A stretch of DNA of 64,000 bases from Paenibacillus sp. JDR-2 (GTDB lineage Bacteria > Bacillota > Bacilli > Paenibacillales > Paenibacillaceae). Each line of letters begins with the position of its first letter. Positions within the stretch are counted from its first letter, which is position 1. The position numbers and the translations under genes were made by a program. The notes below the pieces were generated by a model, which made no database searches, was not told the origin of the DNA, and saw nothing but the letters and a program-made list of their open reading frames with translations. Location: assembly GCF_000023585.1 (NCBI RefSeq), contig NC_012914.1:3626001-3690000 (forward strand), given 5' to 3'. Shown piece by piece: positions 27,262-37,098 of the stretch.

Positions 27262-27948
27262 ATGGATTACGCCATGATCTCGGTGAAGCTCGTCACGGGT
27301 TTCTTTGGTCTGTGGTTTATGACCAAGCTGCTCGGCAAGAAGGAAATATCCCAGCTTACGCCGTTCGACTTCGTCTCGTCGCTTATGTTAAGCGAGCTTG
27401 TGGGAAATACGGTCTATGACCGCGATGCGCATTTTTCAATGCTCCTATATGCCCTTGCCTTATGGATGGTACTATCGCTAGCCTTGGAAAAGGCCGTTCA
27501 GCTAATACCCTCGCTTTCGATACCGTTAAACGGCAGACCGGATATCATCATACGCGGCGGCGAAATTGACGTAAAGGCGATGAAAAGGAACCGGCTGGAT
27601 ATGCATCAGGTCGGCATGCTGCTGAGGGAGCAGGGGATCTTCTCCGTTCGCGAAGTAGCGTTTGCGGTATTTGAACCCAACGGAAGCCTTAGCGTGATGA
27701 AGAAGCCGGGCCAAGAGCCTCCGACTCGAGCAGAGCTTCAGATGCCAGAGCGAGCGGCTGGACTTCCACGCATTCTAATCGAGCAGGGGAAGCTGCAGCG
27801 CGGCGAGCTTAAGGAAATTGGCCGAAGCGAGGAATGGCTCCAAGCTCAACTGGAGGAACAAGGCATTAATCGCATCCAGGCCGTCTATTACGCTGAATGG
27901 TCGGAGGAGGAAGGGTTGTATATCCAACTGAAGGATACGGCAGGGTAA
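27262..27948 (+). CDS. DUF421 (YetF-family) membrane protein
   Basis: 228 aa: three N-terminal membrane segments, then a cytoplasmic domain of about 140 residues. The FDFVSSLMLSELVGNTVYDR and GRPDIIIRGGEID ... R.D...LRE.GIFSV.EVAFA pattern is diagnostic of DUF421. Members such as B. subtilis YetF-type proteins are common in sporeformers, and several are expressed during sporulation; some are linked to germinant permeability. The ATG at 27262 has only a weak ribosome site. Single gene. Confidence 0.88.
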   Translation: MDYAMISVKLVTGFFGLWFMTKLLGKKEISQLTPFDFVSSLMLSELVGNTVYDRDAHFSMLLYALALWMVLSLALEKAVQLIPSLSIPLNGRPDIIIRGGEIDVKAMKRNRLDMHQVGMLLREQGIFSVREVAFAVFEPNGSLSVMKKPGQEPPTRAELQMPERAAGLPRILIEQGKLQRGELKEIGRSEEWLQAQLEEQGINRIQAVYYAEWSEEEGLYIQLKDTAG

Positions 27949-28007
27949 TATCTATTATTCCTATCTTACGGACACCACAGTGCCATTTATGGTAAAATTA
28001 ACTAGAT

Positions 28008-28051
28008 TGACTCTCGTCTACTAATTGAGTCTACTCATTCTAGGAGAGTCA
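28008..28051 (+). repeat. Inverted and direct repeats in the leader of the SpoVD-like gene
   Basis: TGACTCTC (28008-28015) and GAGAGTCA (28044-28051) are perfect inverted arms. Between them GTCTACTAATT (28016-28026) and GTCTACTCATT (28029-28039) form a direct repeat of 13-nt period. Confidence 0.5.
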
Positions 28052-28083
28052 CTACAGTCATTTTGCTGGGGGATAAGGCGCAT

Positions 28084-30264
28084 ATGTTCAAACGAATCAA
28101 ACAACGCTCGATATTATTAGGAGGGATAATGACTCTCCTTTTTGTTGTCTTAATCGGCCGAATTTATTGGGTCCAGGTTATAAACAGAGACTTCTGGTAT
28201 AACATTGCGAAAACCAGATGGGCAGCGGAAGAGACGATCGAAGCGAAGAGAGGAACCATTACCGACCGGGACGGCAACATGCTTGCCATGGACACTGTCG
28301 CCTACGACGTGTCTGTGAATCCCGAAGTGATCCATTCGCTTAACATTGCCGATGAAGTGGTCGAAGGTCTCCATAAGATTTTAGGTAAGCCTGAAGCCCA
28401 ATTGTCCAAGATCGTAACGGCCCAGAAGGATAACGGCGATTACTATCAGCAACGCGAGATTCACGAAGAAGGCTGGAGAATAGACAAGTCGCTGGCGGAT
28501 CAAATCATCGAATTCCGAGACCAGTTGGAAAAAGAGCATAACAATAAAGATGTCGGCATTATTCTGGCTAATGATCAAAAACGCTATTATCCAAGCCAAG
28601 AAATGGCTTCTCAATTAATCGGCTATGTAACTAAAGAAGGGGAAGCCAAGGCAGGTCTTGAGTCTTATTATAATAATAAGCTAAGCGGGGAAGATGGCCA
28701 GATTAAATACGAAAAAGACGGGAAACGCGTCCAGCTCGCGGGAAACGAGGCCGAGTACAAACCCGCAATAGATGGGCAAGATTTTACCTTAACCATTGAT
28801 GTGGAGATTCAGCATTACGTAGAGGAAGCTCTCAGAGGAATAAATACCTTATATCATCCGAAAAGCATTACGGCCGTAGCCGCCGATCCGAATACGATGG
28901 AAATATTGGCGATGGCCAATTACCCTGCTTTTAACCCAAACACGTACTGGGATACAAATTATGAGAATGCGTATAATCATGCGATCAAATCGCTGTATGA
29001 ACCCGGTTCTACTTTTAAGATCGTCACTCTGGCCGCAGCCGTAGAAGAAGGGATTTTCGATCCTAATGCTAAATATATGTCTGGCAGAATCAATGTACCC
29101 GGCGCACCGGTGTACGACATTAATAACATCGGCTGGGGTCCGATTACTTACTTGGAAGGCCTAAAGCGTTCCAGTAACGTTGCATTCGTGAAGCTGGGAT
29201 GGGAACAGCTTGGCGGTAAGAAGCTTCTCGATTATATTAACCGGTTCGGCTTTGGACAGAAGACGGGCATTGATATGGGCGGCGAGGCTAAAGGTGCCAT
29301 TAGCGTCAATCTCTCGATCCCTTCGGATATTGCGCGTGCGTCGTTTGGCCAAGGCAAAGTACAGGTCACAGCCCTACAGCAAGTCGTGGCCGTTGCCGCG
29401 GTAGCCAACGGAGGTACGTTGCTGCAGCCCCATATCGTCAAGCAAGTGTATGATCCCAACACCAAAACGACTATAAAGACGGAACCAAAGGTCGTTCGCT
29501 CCAATGTCATTTCGAAGGAAACCTCGAAGAAGGTAGGCGAGTACTTGGAGCAGGTTGTATCCGACCATGATCTTGGTACCGGTCATAACGCTTTTATCGA
29601 AGGTTACAGGGTGGCGGGCAAGACGGGTACGGCGGAGAAAGTTATTAACGGCAAATACTCCCGGAATAAATTCGTCGTCTCATTTATCGGATACGCACCG
29701 GTTGAGAATCCCAAAATCGTATTGTACATCGTGGTCGACGAGCCGGATGATCCAACGGCAGGCGGAGGCAAAGTCGCTGCGCCGGCCTTCAAAGATATCG
29801 TGTATAAAAGCCTCAAGCATATGGGCGTATCCCCGCAGTACAAGGTAACTGCGGGAACAGCGAAGAACGAAGTGACCGTTTCTATTCCGGAGCTCGCGAA
29901 GCTTAAAGTAACGGAAGCAAAATCCCAGTTAAGATCGCGTGGTCTTAATGCGGAGATCGTCGGAAGCGGTAAGACGATTATTCAGCAGATTCCCGCTTCA
30001 GGTGCGTTGGTCCATCCTGGGCAGAAGGTCTATCTCATCACCGAGCAACGGGACAAGCTCCAAATTCCGGATATGACTGGCCTTTCATTGCGAGATGCGC
30101 TTCGAATTGCTTCGGTGCTGGATATTCAAGTGACGGTTAGCGGCGAGGGTTATGTCGTCTCTCAAAAGCAAATCACAAAGAACGGCGAACGTCAGCTGCA
30201 GCTGACCTTATCCCCGCAGCTGATGGAAACGGTCGAAGTTCAGCCGAATAATACGAATACGTAA
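28084..30264 (+). CDS. SpoVD-like class B penicillin-binding protein with PASTA domains
   Basis: 726 aa from ATG 28084 (GGGGGAT before it); an in-frame TTG at 28063 is less well placed. One membrane segment near residues 12-32, a PBP-dimer domain, then a transpeptidase domain with Ser309 (STFK), SSN at 363-365 and Lys513 of KTG. Two C-terminal PASTA-like repeats follow (from about 597 and 660). SpoVD makes spore cortex peptidoglycan in the mother cell; cell-division PBP2B is the alternative. It is not in the usual mraW-ftsL-mraY cluster, so it is probably an extra copy. Confidence 0.85.
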   Translation: MFKRIKQRSILLGGIMTLLFVVLIGRIYWVQVINRDFWYNIAKTRWAAEETIEAKRGTITDRDGNMLAMDTVAYDVSVNPEVIHSLNIADEVVEGLHKILGKPEAQLSKIVTAQKDNGDYYQQREIHEEGWRIDKSLADQIIEFRDQLEKEHNNKDVGIILANDQKRYYPSQEMASQLIGYVTKEGEAKAGLESYYNNKLSGEDGQIKYEKDGKRVQLAGNEAEYKPAIDGQDFTLTIDVEIQHYVEEALRGINTLYHPKSITAVAADPNTMEILAMANYPAFNPNTYWDTNYENAYNHAIKSLYEPGSTFKIVTLAAAVEEGIFDPNAKYMSGRINVPGAPVYDINNIGWGPITYLEGLKRSSNVAFVKLGWEQLGGKKLLDYINRFGFGQKTGIDMGGEAKGAISVNLSIPSDIARASFGQGKVQVTALQQVVAVAAVANGGTLLQPHIVKQVYDPNTKTTIKTEPKVVRSNVISKETSKKVGEYLEQVVSDHDLGTGHNAFIEGYRVAGKTGTAEKVINGKYSRNKFVVSFIGYAPVENPKIVLYIVVDEPDDPTAGGGKVAAPAFKDIVYKSLKHMGVSPQYKVTAGTAKNEVTVSIPELAKLKVTEAKSQLRSRGLNAEIVGSGKTIIQQIPASGALVHPGQKVYLITEQRDKLQIPDMTGLSLRDALRIASVLDIQVTVSGEGYVVSQKQITKNGERQLQLTLSPQLMETVEVQPNNTNT

Positions 30265-30360
30265 TAAGAAGGGGCTTTTATTAAAAAGAAGAAGGCATTT
30301 GCTCGATGACAAAGAATTATATTATCGAATGAACAAGTTAACGGACAAGGAGAGCGAGAC

Positions 30361-31122
30361 ATGAAGATTGATCTAGCTGGAAAAGTAGCCTTGATAACTG
30401 GGGCGACAGGCGAGCTTGGCCGCGTCATCGCACGTTCACTCGCAGAGTGCGGGGCGGATATCGCCTTGCATTACCATAGCAACGAAGCCAAGGCAGCTGA
30501 ACTAAAAAGCACGATTGAAGCGCTCGGAAGGCGTGCGGTTGCTGTTAAGGCAGACGTGACGAAGCAGGATTCCATTGCCGCGCTCAAGCAATCCGTCGAA
30601 TCGAGCCTAGGTCATGTTGATATCGTTGTAGCGAATGCGGTCGTGCAGTACAAATGGACTTCCGTACTGGAGCAGCCGGCCGAGGACTATGCGAGCCAAT
30701 TCGAGTCCTGCGTCATGCAAAGCGTGTATCTGGCTAAAGCCTTTATTCCTTCCATGATCGAGAAGAAGTCCGGGCGCTTCATCGGCATCAACACGGAATG
30801 TTCGATGCAGAACTTCCCGACGCAATCGGCTTATGTAGCAGGAAAAAGGGGCATGGATGGCGTATACCGGGTGCTCGCGAAGGAAGTCGGCGAACATCAA
30901 ATTACGGTCAATCAAGTCGCTCCAGGCTGGACAATCAGCGAGCGCGAGCGCGCGAATGGCTTGGATGAAAGCGCCGATTACGTCAAGAACGTTCCGCTCA
31001 AGAGACGCGGCACCGACCAGGAGATTGCGAATGCGGTCGCATTCCTTGCCTCGGATTTGGCCAGCTTCATTACGGGGGCTTATATCCCGGTTAGCGGCGG
31101 CAATGTCATGCCAACGATTTAA
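30361..31122 (+). CDS. SDR-family oxidoreductase
   Basis: 253 aa, classical short-chain dehydrogenase. The NAD(P) loop is TGATGELG near residue 13; the YVAGK motif gives the catalytic Tyr and Lys; the C-terminus PVSGG is typical. The usual NNAG is replaced by ANAV, and the Ser of the active triad is replaced within NTECS, so activity could be altered. AAGGAGAG precedes ATG 30361. It is followed by a terminator and stands alone. Substrate unknown. Confidence 0.85.
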   Translation: MKIDLAGKVALITGATGELGRVIARSLAECGADIALHYHSNEAKAAELKSTIEALGRRAVAVKADVTKQDSIAALKQSVESSLGHVDIVVANAVVQYKWTSVLEQPAEDYASQFESCVMQSVYLAKAFIPSMIEKKSGRFIGINTECSMQNFPTQSAYVAGKRGMDGVYRVLAKEVGEHQITVNQVAPGWTISERERANGLDESADYVKNVPLKRRGTDQEIANAVAFLASDLASFITGAYIPVSGGNVMPTI

Positions 31123-31133
31123 ATTCGGATTCC

Positions 31134-31169
31134 AAAGCAGTCGATCTAATACGATCGGCTGCTTTTTTT
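31134..31169 (+). terminator. Terminator
   Basis: AAAGCAGTCGATC (31134-31146) pairs with GATCGGCTGCTTT (31153-31165) with one G-U, followed by Ts. Confidence 0.85.
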
Positions 31170-31297
31170 ATGTTGTTTTTTATAGCGATGCTTGAGATAG
31201 ATGTCAAAATAATTCTCTTAAAAACAATAAATATTACACAACGACCTTGCTCAGGATTTTTACAATAAATGCAATTCGATAAATAAGGAGGATAAAG

Positions 31298-34200
31298 ATG
31301 ATCAAAAAAGGAGTAAATATTCTGCTTGTGGCTTCTCTTGCGTCGATGGGAGGAGTCACTTCATACAGCGAACAAGCGGAAGCCGCCGAGGCTAAACAAG
31401 CGGCAAATTATGAAAGCGCTATCGAAATAACTTCATTGCTTGAGAATTCAGAGCAAAGCAACAGTGAGGCACAGACAGTATCCGCATCGGAAGCCACGCA
31501 AGATGAATACGACAAGCTAAGGGCTAGATGGTTCGCCTATTGGACGGGCGGGCAGGGGTACGATCAGAATGACCCTGATATCGCTAAGTCGATCACCCTA
31601 ATAACAGAAAAAGTAAGCAATGCAGGGCAGACGGGATTTTGGGATACGTTAAACACGCAGCCCGACCGAACTTATCTCTGGAATGATCAACTGGCCAGCT
31701 CAGCGAATGGTTACAGTATCGTTGCCTCTTACAATCGATTGCGGGATATGGCGGTCGCTTTCTCCACGTCGGGTTCGCCTTTGTACGGAAATGTTCAGTT
31801 AAAGACAGACATTATCGATGCAATGGATTGGCTTTACGAGAATTGGTATAACGAGAGCAAGACGGAGGCAGGTAATTGGTTTGAGTGGGAAATCGGCGCT
31901 CCATTAGCGCTGGGAGATACAATGACTCTGATGTACGAGTATTTATCGCAAGATCAAATTTCCGAATATGCAAAAGCGATAGACCGGTTTTGCCCCGATC
32001 CGACCAAGAGAACCATTCAGCCAACGGTAACGGAAACGGGCGCCAATCGCATGGACAAGGCTTTAATCGTCATCCTTCGCGGGATTCACGAGAAGAATGA
32101 AGCCAAAATCATGCAGGGCCGGAATGCGATTAGCCAGGTGCTTGCTTACGTGACAAGCGGTGATGGGTTCTACGTAGACGGTTCCTTCATACAGCATAAC
32201 AACATCGCTTATACCGGCAGCTACGGAGCTGTGCTGCTAGGCGACATGATGAAGGTAATGACATTGTTGTCCGATTCGCCTTGGCCTATTACGGATGCCA
32301 ATTTAAAAAATGTGTTTAGCTGGATAACCGATTCGTTCGAGCCGGTAACATTCAGAAAAGTGATGCTGGATATGGTTTTCGGCCGGTCGGTTGCAAGAGG
32401 CAATAGACAACTCGTGCCTTGGTCGCATATTCTGCGTCTCGCAGCCTTCGCTCCACCGGAGCAAGCTTCGTATTTCAGAGCAATGGTCAAGTATTGGTTC
32501 GAAGCGGATACGACGGTAGCTAATTACTATGAGGGTTTGAGAGTTGCGGATACGGTTCTGCTGAAATCAGTGATGGAAGACGAACGCATTCAGCCTATCG
32601 GCGATCTAACTTTGCACAAGCAGTTCTCGGCGATGGATCGCGTCGTGCATTACCGCCCTGGTTACGTATACGGCATTAGCATGTCGTCCGCCCGCATTGC
32701 CAATTACGAGACGGGTACCGAGAACCTGAAGGGCTGGTATACGGGAGAGGGCATGACCTATTTGTATGACAGCGACTTGAATCAGTATCATGATGCATTC
32801 TGGGCTACCGTCAATCCTTACCGGCTCCCTGGCGTTACATCGGATGGCGCGACTCGCGCGTCGGCAAAAACGACCTCAAAAACGTGGGTAGGCGGTTCAT
32901 CGTTAGACAATCTATACGGCGCCGCCGGTATGGATTTGAATCCCAATAACAGTACGCTTAAAGGAAAAAAATCTTGGTTTATGTTCGATGACGAGATCGT
33001 TGCGCTAGGCGCAGGAATTTCGGCTACCGATAATCGCGGGGTAGAGACCATTGTCGAGAACCGCAAGCTAAACGCAGACGGCAGTAACGCATTAGTGGTA
33101 GACGGCGAAGAAAAGCCAAGCGAACTCGGCTGGTCGGAAACGATGGATGGCGTTCATTGGGCGCATCTGGACGGCAACGTCCCCGGCTCGGATATCGGAT
33201 ATTATTTTCCGGACGGCTCAACCATAAAAGCTTTGCGCGAAGCCAGAACGGGTTCGTGGAGCGATATCGATACCGCCGGTTCGACGGAAAAGCTGACTCG
33301 GAATTATGCCAGCCTTGCGATCGATCAGGGCATGAATCCTGTGAACCAATCCTATTCCTATGTCCTGCTTCCGAATAAAAATACGGCTTCAACTGCCGGC
33401 TATAGTCAAAATCCGGATGTTGAAATCGTAAGCAATACCGATAGTATACAGGCTGTTAAAGAGAAAAAGTTAGGCTTGACTGCCATTAACTTCTGGAGCC
33501 CCGGACTGATCGAATCCGTTCGTTCTTTAAACCCTGCATCGGTCATGTTAAAGAAAGATGGAGATGAGCTTGAAATATCGGTCTCCGATCCGACGCAGAC
33601 TCAATCCTCGGTTCGTATCGCTGTCGCTAACACCGCGGTTGAAGAACTGCGGAAGGATCCTACGATAACGGTCTTGCAAATGGCTCCATATATTGAGCTT
33701 AAAATTGATACAAGCGGCTCTAAAGGGAAAAGCCATGCCATAAAGCTACGAATTGACCCCAATGCGGAGCCGTCCGATCTGACTGAGCCTAAACCGGACG
33801 AAGGCATTCAAACCAAGCTGAACGTAACGGAGAACGCTTATGTGAACGGCGGTTCCAAGGCAGCTGCGAATTTTAGCGCGGTCAATTATTTGCAGATCAG
33901 AAACGGAAGCGGAGAAACGGATCGCAAAGTATTCCTGAAATTTGACCTGAGCTCGTTTGTTGGCGAAGTGGGCATGGCAAAACTTCATCTGTACGGGAAG
34001 ACCAATGACGGTTCCGGGACCGTATCGGATATCGGGGTATTCCGTGTAGATAACGATGCATGGAAAGAATCGGAAATCACTTACAATAATGCTCCGGCCA
34101 TCGGCGGCCTGATCAATCAACAAACCTTTTCAGGACCGGATCAATGGCGTGAATTCGATATTACTTCATTGGCTTCCTCGGAGTTCGCCGGCGATAAAGT

Positions 34201-35503
34201 AATGAGTCTCGCTTTGAAGCAAGTAGGATCTAATCTGGCCAGCGACATGCGGAGCAGAACAAACGAAAACGGCATCTATACGGCTTATGTGGAAATATGG
34301 CCGAAGGACACGACACCGCCGATTACGCAAGCAAAAGTTGCTGGGGATATGGCAGATGACAATTCTTATATTAGTGAAGCGCACCTCAGCTTCGATGCGG
34401 CGGACAGCTCTGACGGCGGCGCCGTCGGTTGGGGAATTAGGCATACAGAGTACCGGATCAACGGCGGTTCTTGGCTGAAAGTCACCGGGGATGTCTTGCT
34501 GCAGAAGCCCGGGACTTACCAGATTGCTTACCGTTCGGTTGACAATGCCGGCAATGTTGAACCGTTTAAGCAGCTCCAGGTGACGATCAAGGATCCTTTC
34601 GTTCCGCCGGTCGTAACGCCGCCGATTACGAATCAGCCTTCAATTATTAAAGTCACTCGAGAGCGTGCGGAGCAACTGGCCGCAATTGGAATAGGAAGCG
34701 CGGGCGAGCTCAAGCTTGCCGGGGATATATTAGAAATTGAAGCTGTCTCAGGGGGCAAGGATGGTATTTTGCCTAAAGCCATTGAATTGACACTTCGTTA
34801 CAACTCTACGATGACGGATTTGGACTTGATGGGTGTCTATTACTTCAATGAAGCCAATGGCAACTGGGAATACGTGCGAAGCGTAATGGCTGCCGATAAG
34901 CAGCAATTTTCCGTCACGACTGACAAGCCCGGCGTCTATAGCGTCATGGAATATAATAAATCCTTTATGGATATTCCATCCGGACATTGGGCGGAGAGAG
35001 CCGTGAAAGTACTTTCCGCGAAAGCCATTGTAAATGGCGTGGATGAACAGCATTATAGCCCAACGGGTCAAACAACACGCGCAGAGTTTGCGGCGTTGCT
35101 GGTCCGGTTATTGGGATTGCAAGCAGGGGATAGCTCTCCGTTCAACGATGTGGCGGACAACGCTTGGTATGCTGCCGACGTGTCCGCAGCGTTCGAATCC
35201 GGTATCGTAAGCGGCGTTACAGACGGCGAATTTAAACCGAATGCTCCAATTACCCGCGAGCAAATGGCCATCATGGTTGTACGCGCGCTTGAGCATGTGA
35301 ATGGAAAGCAGACAACCGGCTCGAATCATTTGAACTTCTCCGATCGCAGCGACATCTCTTCATGGGCGGAAGAGGCGGTGCAAGCAGCCGTAGAGCTTGG
35401 TCTTATGCAAGGTAACCGCAATGGCCGGTTCTCTCCGCAGAACAACGCAACCCGGGCCGAAACCGCCATGGTAGTATGGAACCTGTTGAAGGCATCGAAG
35501 TAG
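31298..35503 (+). CDS. Cell-surface polysaccharide lyase family 8 with DNRLRE-type and three SLH domains
   Basis: 1401 aa, secreted and cell-wall bound. Signal peptide at about 1-30. The PL8 alpha/alpha-toroid catalytic part has NWFEWEIG and the catalytic set Asn250, His300, Tyr309 and Arg363, spaced exactly as Asn349, His399, Tyr408 and Arg462 of pneumococcal hyaluronate lyase. Beta-sandwich domains follow; then a DNRLRE-like module (about 842-1005), an Ig-like segment ending NAGNVEPF (about 1010-1100), and three SLH repeats from about 1225. Substrate could be hyaluronan, chondroitin or xanthan. SLH domains bind pyruvylated cell-wall polymer. Confidence 0.9.
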   Translation: MIKKGVNILLVASLASMGGVTSYSEQAEAAEAKQAANYESAIEITSLLENSEQSNSEAQTVSASEATQDEYDKLRARWFAYWTGGQGYDQNDPDIAKSITLITEKVSNAGQTGFWDTLNTQPDRTYLWNDQLASSANGYSIVASYNRLRDMAVAFSTSGSPLYGNVQLKTDIIDAMDWLYENWYNESKTEAGNWFEWEIGAPLALGDTMTLMYEYLSQDQISEYAKAIDRFCPDPTKRTIQPTVTETGANRMDKALIVILRGIHEKNEAKIMQGRNAISQVLAYVTSGDGFYVDGSFIQHNNIAYTGSYGAVLLGDMMKVMTLLSDSPWPITDANLKNVFSWITDSFEPVTFRKVMLDMVFGRSVARGNRQLVPWSHILRLAAFAPPEQASYFRAMVKYWFEADTTVANYYEGLRVADTVLLKSVMEDERIQPIGDLTLHKQFSAMDRVVHYRPGYVYGISMSSARIANYETGTENLKGWYTGEGMTYLYDSDLNQYHDAFWATVNPYRLPGVTSDGATRASAKTTSKTWVGGSSLDNLYGAAGMDLNPNNSTLKGKKSWFMFDDEIVALGAGISATDNRGVETIVENRKLNADGSNALVVDGEEKPSELGWSETMDGVHWAHLDGNVPGSDIGYYFPDGSTIKALREARTGSWSDIDTAGSTEKLTRNYASLAIDQGMNPVNQSYSYVLLPNKNTASTAGYSQNPDVEIVSNTDSIQAVKEKKLGLTAINFWSPGLIESVRSLNPASVMLKKDGDELEISVSDPTQTQSSVRIAVANTAVEELRKDPTITVLQMAPYIELKIDTSGSKGKSHAIKLRIDPNAEPSDLTEPKPDEGIQTKLNVTENAYVNGGSKAAANFSAVNYLQIRNGSGETDRKVFLKFDLSSFVGEVGMAKLHLYGKTNDGSGTVSDIGVFRVDNDAWKESEITYNNAPAIGGLINQQTFSGPDQWREFDITSLASSEFAGDKVMSLALKQVGSNLASDMRSRTNENGIYTAYVEIWPKDTTPPITQAKVAGDMADDNSYISEAHLSFDAADSSDGGAVGWGIRHTEYRINGGSWLKVTGDVLLQKPGTYQIAYRSVDNAGNVEPFKQLQVTIKDPFVPPVVTPPITNQPSIIKVTRERAEQLAAIGIGSAGELKLAGDILEIEAVSGGKDGILPKAIELTLRYNSTMTDLDLMGVYYFNEANGNWEYVRSVMAADKQQFSVTTDKPGVYSVMEYNKSFMDIPSGHWAERAVKVLSAKAIVNGVDEQHYSPTGQTTRAEFAALLVRLLGLQAGDSSPFNDVADNAWYAADVSAAFESGIVSGVTDGEFKPNAPITREQMAIMVVRALEHVNGKQTTGSNHLNFSDRSDISSWAEEAVQAAVELGLMQGNRNGRFSPQNNATRAETAMVVWNLLKASK

Positions 35504-35595
35504 AATCTATGGGGTTAGTGTAATAAGAAGTCCGGAGGTATAATAAAGCATACTTTGTTTTTAAAACTAGCATTATGAAAAAGGATGCATTAATT

Positions 35596-36987
35596 ATGCC
35601 GATTAATTCTTTTGAAAACTACCCTATGAGCTGGAAGCCTTCGATTGATAAAACCAAAAAACCTATTTACAGAGCACTCGCACGGCAATTGCATCAGGAT
35701 ATTATGACCGGAGTACTATTGCCCGGAACACGGCTTCCATCGCAGCGGGAGCTGGCCGATTTCTTGGACTTAAATTTAAGCACGATATCGAAAGCATTTA
35801 AGATGTGCGAGTTAAAGGGCTTATTAAGCGCAGCAGTTGGCAGCGGTACATTCGTATCGTATGATGCGTTATCGAATGCGTATTTGCTTGAAGACACCAA
35901 ACCGGAACATTTGATCGAAATGGGAGCTACTCTGCCCGATAATGCATCATACGAGCCATTGCTGCTTCAGCTGAGAAGCATGCTGCAAGAGCAGGATTAT
36001 GAAAAGTGGTTTGGCTATGGACGTACAGGCGAAAGCCATTGGCATAAGGACGCAGCCATAAAATTCATACGCCGCAGCGGTCTCGAAACAACAGTCGATC
36101 ACATTTTATTGGCTAATGGCGGTCAAAATGCGATTGCGGCAACGCTTGCAAGTTTATGTAAGCCAGGGGACCGAATTGGCGCAGATCCACATACTTATCC
36201 CGGCTTAAAAACAGCTGCAGCGATGCTCAGTATTCAAATTGTACCGATAAAGTCAGAGAACGGCGCGATGAGTCCGGCTGCCTTTGAGTATGCGTGTAAA
36301 AATGACAATATTAAAGGCATATACTTAATTCCGGACTATCATAATCCTACAGCCAGAACGATGTCGGTAGAGATTCGCGAAAGAATTGCAGTTGTTGCTA
36401 AAAAATATAATCAGTTCATTATTGAAGATGCGTCCTATAGTCTCCTGTGCAAAGAACCGATTCAAGCCGTCACATCCTTTGCGCCCGAGCAGGCCATCTA
36501 CATCGCTAGTTTATCCAAGTCGATTGCACCTGGTCTGCGGCTTGCCTATGTAGCTGTTCCAAGTACCTTCAAAGAGTCAATCTCCAGGGCACTATACAAT
36601 TTAAACGTATCCGTGTCCCCTTTATTTGCAGAACTGGCAGCGCGTACGATTGTATCCAATCAATTCGAAAATATAATTGAAGCCCATCGCAATCAGGCCG
36701 TTCGCAGAAACCAAATGGTAAACCGATATTTAGGGAATTATCCGTGTATGGGAGTTGAAACGGGGAACTTCCGTTGGCTGCTGTTACCCGACAAGATCCA
36801 GGCTGCCGAATTCGAAAGGCTAGCCGCACAACAGGGAGTACAAGTGTATGCAGCCGATCGATTCGTAGTAGGGAATAGTTCCCCTGATCGAGCTGTACGG
36901 ATAGCTGTCTGTGCACCCGAAACGCTTAAAGAGTTAGAGAGAGGATTAGTTATTCTTCAACGTTTACTGCAGGATTTGACGCCATAA
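35596..36987 (+). CDS. MocR/PdxR-type regulator (GntR winged helix + aminotransferase fold)
   Basis: 463 aa from ATG 35596, with AAAGGA about 10 nt upstream; ATG 35575 has no ribosome site. An N-terminal GntR winged helix (about 23-90, LPSQRELADFLDLNLSTISKAF) is joined to a fold-type I aminotransferase domain with PLP Lys308 in SLSKSIAPGLRLAYV. MocR proteins sense PLP or amino-acid-related ligands. A TATAAT lies at 35539-35544. The likely targets are the oxidase/transporter genes downstream, separated by a terminator, but no clear operator repeats are visible. Confidence 0.87.
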   Translation: MPINSFENYPMSWKPSIDKTKKPIYRALARQLHQDIMTGVLLPGTRLPSQRELADFLDLNLSTISKAFKMCELKGLLSAAVGSGTFVSYDALSNAYLLEDTKPEHLIEMGATLPDNASYEPLLLQLRSMLQEQDYEKWFGYGRTGESHWHKDAAIKFIRRSGLETTVDHILLANGGQNAIAATLASLCKPGDRIGADPHTYPGLKTAAAMLSIQIVPIKSENGAMSPAAFEYACKNDNIKGIYLIPDYHNPTARTMSVEIRERIAVVAKKYNQFIIEDASYSLLCKEPIQAVTSFAPEQAIYIASLSKSIAPGLRLAYVAVPSTFKESISRALYNLNVSVSPLFAELAARTIVSNQFENIIEAHRNQAVRRNQMVNRYLGNYPCMGVETGNFRWLLLPDKIQAAEFERLAAQQGVQVYAADRFVVGNSSPDRAVRIAVCAPETLKELERGLVILQRLLQDLTP

Positions 36988-36998
36988 AAATATTGTTT

Positions 36999-37030
36999 GC
37001 CATACAATTAAGATATTGTATGGCTTTTTT
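36999..37030 (+). terminator. Terminator after the MocR gene
   Basis: GCCATACAAT pairs perfectly with ATTGTATGGC, loop TAAGAT, six Ts. Confidence 0.9.
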
Positions 37031-37098
37031 GCGCGTGTTATGATGAGGCAATCTTGTTGAAGGGGATCAAGAAACTCCTTCCGAAAGGAGGATACCAA

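Noticed and set aside
35195-35210. TTCGAATCC string recalling a tRNA T-loop
   Set aside because: It lies in the SLH coding region, with no cloverleaf around it.
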